A DNA stretch of 11,878 bases from JBNJEA01 sp051745395 (GTDB lineage Bacteria; Desulfobacterota; Desulfobacteria; Desulfobacterales; Desulfosalsimonadaceae). The notes beneath the pieces were generated by a model. The model was not told the DNA's origin. It searched no databases and saw only the letters and a program-made list of their open reading frames with translations. Shown piece by piece: positions 11,440 to 11,878 of this stretch (positions are counted from its first letter, which is position 1; each line of letters opens with the position of its first letter). The position numbers were made by a program, and so were the translations under genes. The stretch covers positions 1-11,878 of the forward strand of contig JBNJEA010000097.1 in the NCBI GenBank assembly GCA_051745395.1, given 5' to 3'.

Positions 11440-11878
11440 ATGAAAGTCAGCCTGAACTGGTTGCAGCAGTATGTGGAAATCGACACCGAGCCGTCGGCGC
11501 TGGCCGAAACGCTGACCATGGCCGGCCTGGAGGTCGAAGCCGTCATCGACCCCTATGCAGACCTGGCCACCGTGGTGGTGGGACATATCACCGATGTGGT
11601 CCCCCACCCGGATGCCGATAAGCTTTCGGTCTGCACCGTTGATATCGGCAGCGGCCATCCGATCGCAGTGGTCTGCGGCGCTGCCAATGCAAAGACCGGC
11701 ATTTTTGCACCCTGCGCCATGCCGGGTACCGTTTTGCCCTCCGGTGCCGCCGTGGAAAAAGGCAAAATCCGGGGTCAAATCTCGGAGGGCATGCTCTGCA
11801 GTGAAGCCGAACTCGAACTCGGCCCGGACGCAGACGGCCTCATGGCCCTCGACGCCGATGTTCAACCGGGCGTGCCGA
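11440..11878 (+). CDS. pheT: Phenylalanyl-tRNA synthetase beta subunit, N-terminal part (cut by window edge)
   Basis: The first 146 codons of PheT are visible. The N-terminus MKVSLNWLQQYVEID is diagnostic. Residues from about 39 to 146 form the EMAP/OB-fold tRNA-binding domain, with VGHITDVVPHPDADKLSVC, VVCGAANAKTG and KIRGQISEGMLCSEAELEL all typical. ATG at 11440 follows the pheS stop with one intervening base, so translation is probably coupled; a weak GAGG (11426-11429) inside the pheS end can act as Shine-Dalgarno. The editing and anticodon-binding domains lie beyond the window. Confidence 0.96.
   Translation, partial: MKVSLNWLQQYVEIDTEPSALAETLTMAGLEVEAVIDPYADLATVVVGHITDVVPHPDADKLSVCTVDIGSGHPIAVVCGAANAKTGIFAPCAMPGTVLPSGAAVEKGKIRGQISEGMLCSEAELELGPDADGLMALDADVQPGVP

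Noticed and set aside
1..11878. CRISPR array, tRNA, rRNA, transposase, integrase or prophage genes
   Set aside because: No regularly spaced repeats, tRNA-like folds or mobile-element protein motifs were seen.

Overview
The window reads as chromosomal DNA of a sulfate-reducing bacterium of the Desulfobacterota, most likely the Desulfobacterales. It carries dissimilatory sulfite reductase genes in the order dsrA-dsrB-dsrD, followed by a cobyrinate a,c-diamide synthase-like gene (dsrN type). This arrangement is typical of deltaproteobacterial sulfate reducers. The placement rests on gene content and protein sequence only; no tree was computed.

Left part (1-4461, all minus strand): a five-TPR protein gene, then dsrA, dsrB, dsrD and the 5' part of dsrN, which runs off the left edge. 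A near-consensus sigma70-type promoter lies just upstream of dsrA, so dsrAB need not depend on read-through from the TPR gene. A large two-tier hairpin separates dsrB from dsrD. DsrAB form the siroheme enzyme that reduces sulfite, DsrD is its small activator, and DsrN probably amidates siroheme.

Middle part (4462-8614): a divergent intergenic region with a clear promoter and a perfect Shine-Dalgarno sequence leads to a plus-strand DapA/NAL-superfamily gene that ends at a strong intrinsic terminator. Convergent to it is a minus-strand cluster: YkgJ-type cysteine-cluster protein, SDR oxidoreductase, and a second YkgJ-type protein. The two YkgJ proteins are paralogues flanking the SDR, and the SDR has Asn where the family has its catalytic Lys. 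Short related repeats in inverted orientation lie on the two sides of this cluster.

Right part (8615-11878, plus strand): the translation operon infC-rpmI-rplT-pheS-pheT (pheT cut by the right edge). infC appears to start at an AUA codon 30 nt upstream of the first conventional start. Between infC and rpmI is a perfect 12-bp stem-loop with a U-tract. All eight loop bases are complementary to a segment just upstream of rpmI, which makes it a candidate pseudoknot or attenuator for L20 feedback control. Short tandem duplications sit directly upstream of rplT and pheS.

Most genes are ordinary for this lineage. The points most worth following up are the infC-rpmI RNA structure, the AUA start, the YkgJ-SDR-YkgJ cluster with its altered SDR active site, and the regulatory DNA in front of dsrA.
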